Below are positions 23,262 through 25,148 of a stretch of 25,148 nt of DNA, piece by piece (position 1 is the first letter of the stretch; the number at the start of each line of letters is the position of its first letter). This stretch comes from Alangreenwoodia sp964438605 (GTDB taxonomy: Bacteria; Bacillota; Clostridia; Peptostreptococcales; Anaerovoracaceae). Location of the stretch: the NCBI GenBank assembly GCA_964438605.1, contig CAYTKT010000033.1, positions 1 through 25,148 of the forward strand, read 5' to 3'. The notes beneath the pieces are model-generated. The model had not been told where the DNA came from, searched no databases, and worked only from the letters and a program-made list of their open reading frames with translations. The position numbers were made by a program, and so were the translations under genes.

Positions 23262-23416
23262 GAAAAGTTAAAAATTTATTGCCGGGGAAAAGTTATCGGG
23301 TTATCATAAAAAGAAAGCTTATCCGTTTATCGCAGTCAGAAAATCTGCCGGATTATCAGCGGAGGAAATCTTATCTGGCTGTCATTGGAAGAAAGGTTAT
23401 TGGAAGTAGAGATTAT
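23262..23416 (+). repeat. degenerate 26-nt tandem repeat upstream of the flavodoxin gene
   Basis: Units beginning GAAA start at 23262, 23287, 23313, 23339, 23365 and 23391: after a first step of 25, the period is exactly 26 four times. The consensus is GAAAnnTTATCnGgnTaTCA plus six variable bases (for example GAAAGCTTATCCGTTTATCG at 23313). It lies between the glmS terminator and the flavodoxin ribosome site, so it probably forms the flavodoxin leader. Confidence 0.75.
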
Positions 23417-23469
23417 TTATAAGAAAGCAAAGATAGAAGGGAAAAATTGGTTTTAGGAGGGCATATAAA

Positions 23470-23985
23470 ATGGCGAAGAATTTAATTATTTATTATTCGA
23501 GAAAAGGCGAGAATCATGTAAATGGCAGGGTTAAAGCACTTGAAAAGGGGAATACAGAGATTTGTGCGGAATTTATCCAGAAGGCTGTAGAAGGAGATCT
23601 TTTTGAGATTAAGACGGTAAAAACGTATGCAGCCGATTATTATGAATGTATTGACGATGCGCAGCAGGAACTTCGTTTGAATGCAAGACCCGAACTGCAA
23701 GAATACCTTGAAGGGGTTGACGAGTACGATAATATTTTTGTGTGCGGTCCCTGCTGGTGGGGAACTTTTCCGATGGCGATATTTACGCAGCTTGAAAAGC
23801 TTGATTTTACGGGCAAAAAAGTGATGGCTCTTATGACGCATGAGGGAAGCGGCCTTGGAAACTGTGAGCGGGATTTAAAGAAAATTTGTACCGGCGCGTC
23901 TTTTGGAAAGGGACTGGCGATACACGGCGCGGATGCGTCAAAGATGGAAAGCGCGGTTTCCAAGTGGGCGAAAGACAATATATGA
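23470..23985 (+). CDS. flavodoxin family protein (Flavodoxin_4-like)
   Basis: A 171-residue small FMN electron carrier or flavodoxin-like reductase. The first strand and phosphate loop read LIIYYSRKGEN, followed by an unusual polar insertion (HVNGRVKALEKGNTE) before the first helix. Later are YDNIFVCGPCWWGTFPM (flavin-ring loop) and KKVMALMTHEGSGLGN. The ribosome site AGGAGGG is ~8 nt before the ATG. It is cytoplasmic. It lies near the redox fusion genes but has its own leader with a 26-nt repeat array. No clear terminator follows. Replacing ferredoxin under iron limitation is the general role of such proteins; the partner is not known here. Confidence 0.92.
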   Translation: MAKNLIIYYSRKGENHVNGRVKALEKGNTEICAEFIQKAVEGDLFEIKTVKTYAADYYECIDDAQQELRLNARPELQEYLEGVDEYDNIFVCGPCWWGTFPMAIFTQLEKLDFTGKKVMALMTHEGSGLGNCERDLKKICTGASFGKGLAIHGADASKMESAVSKWAKDNI

Positions 23986-24154
23986 GTGGAAAGGAATGTA
24001 ATAAATTGTAAGCGAATGCAGATTATTACGGCCAGATACGGTCGGCCGAGGTCAATCGGAGTGTTACAGAGGAGCGTTTTTCGTTGATTTTGTGCTGTAT
24101 TCATAAATTGATATACTGACGCAAATCTTTTCCATAATATCATTATAGGAATAT

Positions 24155-24374
24155 GATCTGTCAAGCAGTCCAGGCGGGATATGTTGGGGACGTCGCACAG
24201 ACGGGAAAGCACGTCAAGCGGGACATGACTTTCCCGTTTTTCCAATTCGTCAGGGACATGGACGCGCAGTTCAGTTTTGTGACGACGTCCGACCGCTTCA
24301 AGCCTGCTTTAATCCGGGTGTCTTTCAGTTTTTCGCCGATCGTTTTTATAAAATATTCAATGCTCTTTTCCTTT
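24155..24374 (-). pseudogene. frameshifted XRE-family regulator
   Basis: Read leftward from about 24362, one frame gives IGEKLKDTRIKAGLKRSDVV, then LNCASMSLTNWKNGK, a clear Cro/CI helix-turn-helix. After the NGK the protein continues in another frame as PLDVLSRLCDVPNISRLDCL, the normal end of the same domain. A frameshift near 24225-24240 therefore breaks the gene. A possible ribosome site AAAGGA precedes an ATT at 24362-24360 instead of a usual start codon. On the minus strand TTGCAA (24413-24408), 17 nt, CAGAAT could be its promoter. A sequencing error cannot be excluded. Confidence 0.8.
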
Positions 24375-24821
24375 ACTGGGAGATATTCTGATATAATCGA
24401 GTTGAGATTGCAATGGTTCTGTTCACTTGATTTTAATTTTATTTGTTGTTTAATAACTCATTTATACCAAACTACATATAGTTGAATTGCGTTTAGATTA
24501 CCGATAGATAATCAAAATCTATATTTTTACTAAGTCTTAAAATAAAAAAACAAACAGATGAAATATGGATTGGAAAACGGGAGGATTCCAAATGATAAAA
24601 ATGACAGGAATGATTGAAAAAGTGGATTAGAAATAGAATCAGCGAAAAGTGAAAAATGAATCCGGAAATGATTGTGATTTAGCAAGTGAACCGGATAAAA
24701 TCTCAAATTCATACATCAGACCGTCTGAAAACGATATTTTTCTAAAAAATTTAATCTATCGGAAGCGTTGAAAAATCAATGGGTGTGCGAATAGAGCGGT
24801 TGGTAGTTTGAAAAATAATCC
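24375..24821. other. AT-rich intergenic, no gene
   Basis: Purine-rich plus strand with recurring GGAAATGATTG-like words but no regular period. ATAGAT (24504-24509) and ATCTAT (24517-24522) followed by Ts form a weak terminator-like element. No gene or RNA family is recognised. Confidence 0.5.
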
Positions 24822-24849
24822 TTGCTATTTTCATTATCCTTGGTATAAT
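24822..24849 (+). promoter_or_regulatory. plus-strand promoter candidate facing the structured RNA
   Basis: TTGCTA (24822-24827), 16 nt, then TGG-TATAAT (TATAAT at 24844-24849), i.e. an extended -10. It would make a transcript antisense to the minus-strand RNA at 24865-24954. GGTATAAT here is also the inverted copy of ATTATACC (24961-24968). Confidence 0.45.
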
Positions 24850-24864
24850 AATAGATGAAAAACG

Positions 24865-24954
24865 AAAAATGCGGCATCTCCAAGGGATCGCAACTCCCTT
24901 AGAGCTTGTCCAGGTATCGTAGCTACCTACACAAAAGCCATACGGCTCTACCGC
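24865..24954 (-). ncRNA. unidentified structured small RNA (four-way junction)
   Basis: About 90 nt, from ~24954 down to a U-tract at 24869-24865. A closing stem GCGGUA (24954-24949)/UGCCGC (24876-24871) encloses three hairpins: AGCC-GUAU-GGCU (24947-24936), AGGUA-GCUACGA-UACCU (24928-24912) and AAGGGA-GUUGCGA-UCCCUU (24900-24882). The last two are similar in sequence, with paired changes keeping the stem. Wobble pairs (24950/24875 and 24901/24881) are G-U on this strand but C-A on the other, so the minus strand is the likely RNA. AGAGC (24949-24945) could alternatively pair with GCUCU (24905-24901). It is not a tRNA: the D-loop is too short, no T-loop motif and no CCA. Confidence 0.65.
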
Positions 24955-24960
24955 GTACAT

Positions 24961-24989
24961 ATTATACCTTTTTTGTCGTGCTGTTTCAA
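24961..24989 (-). promoter_or_regulatory. consensus promoter of the structured RNA
   Basis: On the minus strand TTGAAA (24989-24984), a 17-nt spacer and TATAAT (24966-24961). The -35 is part of a 9-bp inverted repeat CTGTTTCAA/TTGAAACAG. It begins only six bases after the stop codon of the frame 25144-24995. Confidence 0.75.
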
Positions 24990-25068
24990 GCATTCTATTG
25001 AAACAGTTGTTTGTGAATGAAAATTCCATCATGTCTTAGTTCCTCGTATTTTTGATGAACTGTTTCAA
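24981..25068. repeat. three copies of CTGTTTCAA, two forming an inverted repeat
   Basis: CTGTTTCAA occurs at 24981-24989 and 25060-25068, and its reverse complement TTGAAACAG at 24998-25006. The first and third listed form a hairpin or operator with 8-nt spacing that spans the stop codon of the upstream frame and the -35 box of the RNA. Confidence 0.55.
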
Positions 25069-25144
25069 GGATGGTTTTTGAATTGGTGTTGACAAACTGG
25101 TAGTAATCCAGGCGGATGGCTGATAGTTTGGCAGTGTGTGCATC
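24995..25144 (-). CDS. 3' end of an unidentified reading frame (partial or relic)
   Basis: Read leftward, the frame gives 49 residues, including LSAIRLDYYQFVNTNSKTIL and QKYEELRHDGIFIHKQLFQ, then TAG. The composition and codon use are coding-like and helical. No start codon is visible in the window, and the codon just before (25147-25145) is TAA, so it is either a fragment of a decayed gene or the end of a gene broken by a frameshift at the window edge. I do not recognise the family. It lies directly before the promoter of the structured RNA on the same strand, so the two may belong to one module. Confidence 0.5.
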   Translation of the reverse strand, partial: DAHTAKLSAIRLDYYQFVNTNSKTILETVHQKYEELRHDGIFIHKQLFQ

Positions 25145-25148
25145 TTAG

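Noticed and set aside
23262..23416. CRISPR array
   Set aside because: Periodic units have no constant repeat separated by unique spacers; the whole unit is degenerate. The same applies to 20944-21240.
24201..24242. Plus-strand terminator-like hairpin ACGGGAAAG/CTTTCCCGT followed by Ts
   Set aside because: It lies inside the minus-strand XRE pseudogene and its T-run is the complement of Lys/Asn codons, so it is probably coincidental as a terminator for the flavodoxin gene 200 nt away.
24865..24954. tRNA interpretation of the four-way-junction RNA
   Set aside because: The cloverleaf-like outline lacks a real D-loop, the TTCRA T-loop motif, a 7-bp acceptor and CCA.

Overview
The window looks like chromosome from a strictly anaerobic, low-to-mid GC member of the Bacillota. 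I lean toward the Negativicutes (Dialister/Megasphaera-like), but this is inference, not proof. The signs are strong AAGGAGG-type ribosome binding sites, U-rich intrinsic terminators, the non-mevalonate isoprenoid gene ispE, a DUF6110/P-type ATPase pair, and two very large oxygen-defence fusion proteins (rubredoxin/FMN glutamate-synthase-like/rubrerythrin, and flavodiiron/rubredoxin/NAD(P)H reductase).

Layout, left: the window opens in the 3' end of a 5S rRNA gene followed by tRNA-Glu(UUC). Next comes a metal-transport operon with a consensus promoter (666-694), a 26-residue membrane microprotein, a DUF6110 protein and an atypical P1B-type ATPase. Then come a BspA-type leucine-rich-repeat protein, a decayed stretch with an integrase relic, and a housekeeping block: ispE, a GntR/FCD regulator and a radical SAM protein.

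Middle (8.8-15.1 kb): this is accessory, partly decayed DNA. It holds a broken low-complexity gene built on a 24-nt period, a very strong hairpin, divergent XRE-type regulator and small-protein genes around a palindrome, several small hypothetical genes, a probable type I toxin (29 residues) whose Shine-Dalgarno site is locked in a hairpin and which faces a likely antisense RNA, two poly-G tracts, and a class I amidotransferase (peptidase C26) gene on the minus strand.

Right: two redox fusion genes are separated by a leader with three consecutive strong hairpins. glmS follows, preceded by about seven degenerate copies of a 42-nt tandem repeat instead of a recognisable glmS ribozyme. Then comes a flavodoxin-family gene preceded by a 26-nt degenerate tandem array. 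The end holds a frameshifted XRE regulator and, on the minus strand, the 3' end of an unidentified reading frame followed directly by a consensus promoter and a compact four-way-junction RNA with duplicated, covarying hairpins and a U-tract. That RNA is the best candidate here for something undescribed.

A recurrent oddity is the abundance of degenerate, GAA/GGAA-rich minisatellite-like arrays with exact periods (24, 26, 42 nt), both in leaders and inside coding sequence. All functional calls rest on reading motifs by eye; no database search was possible.
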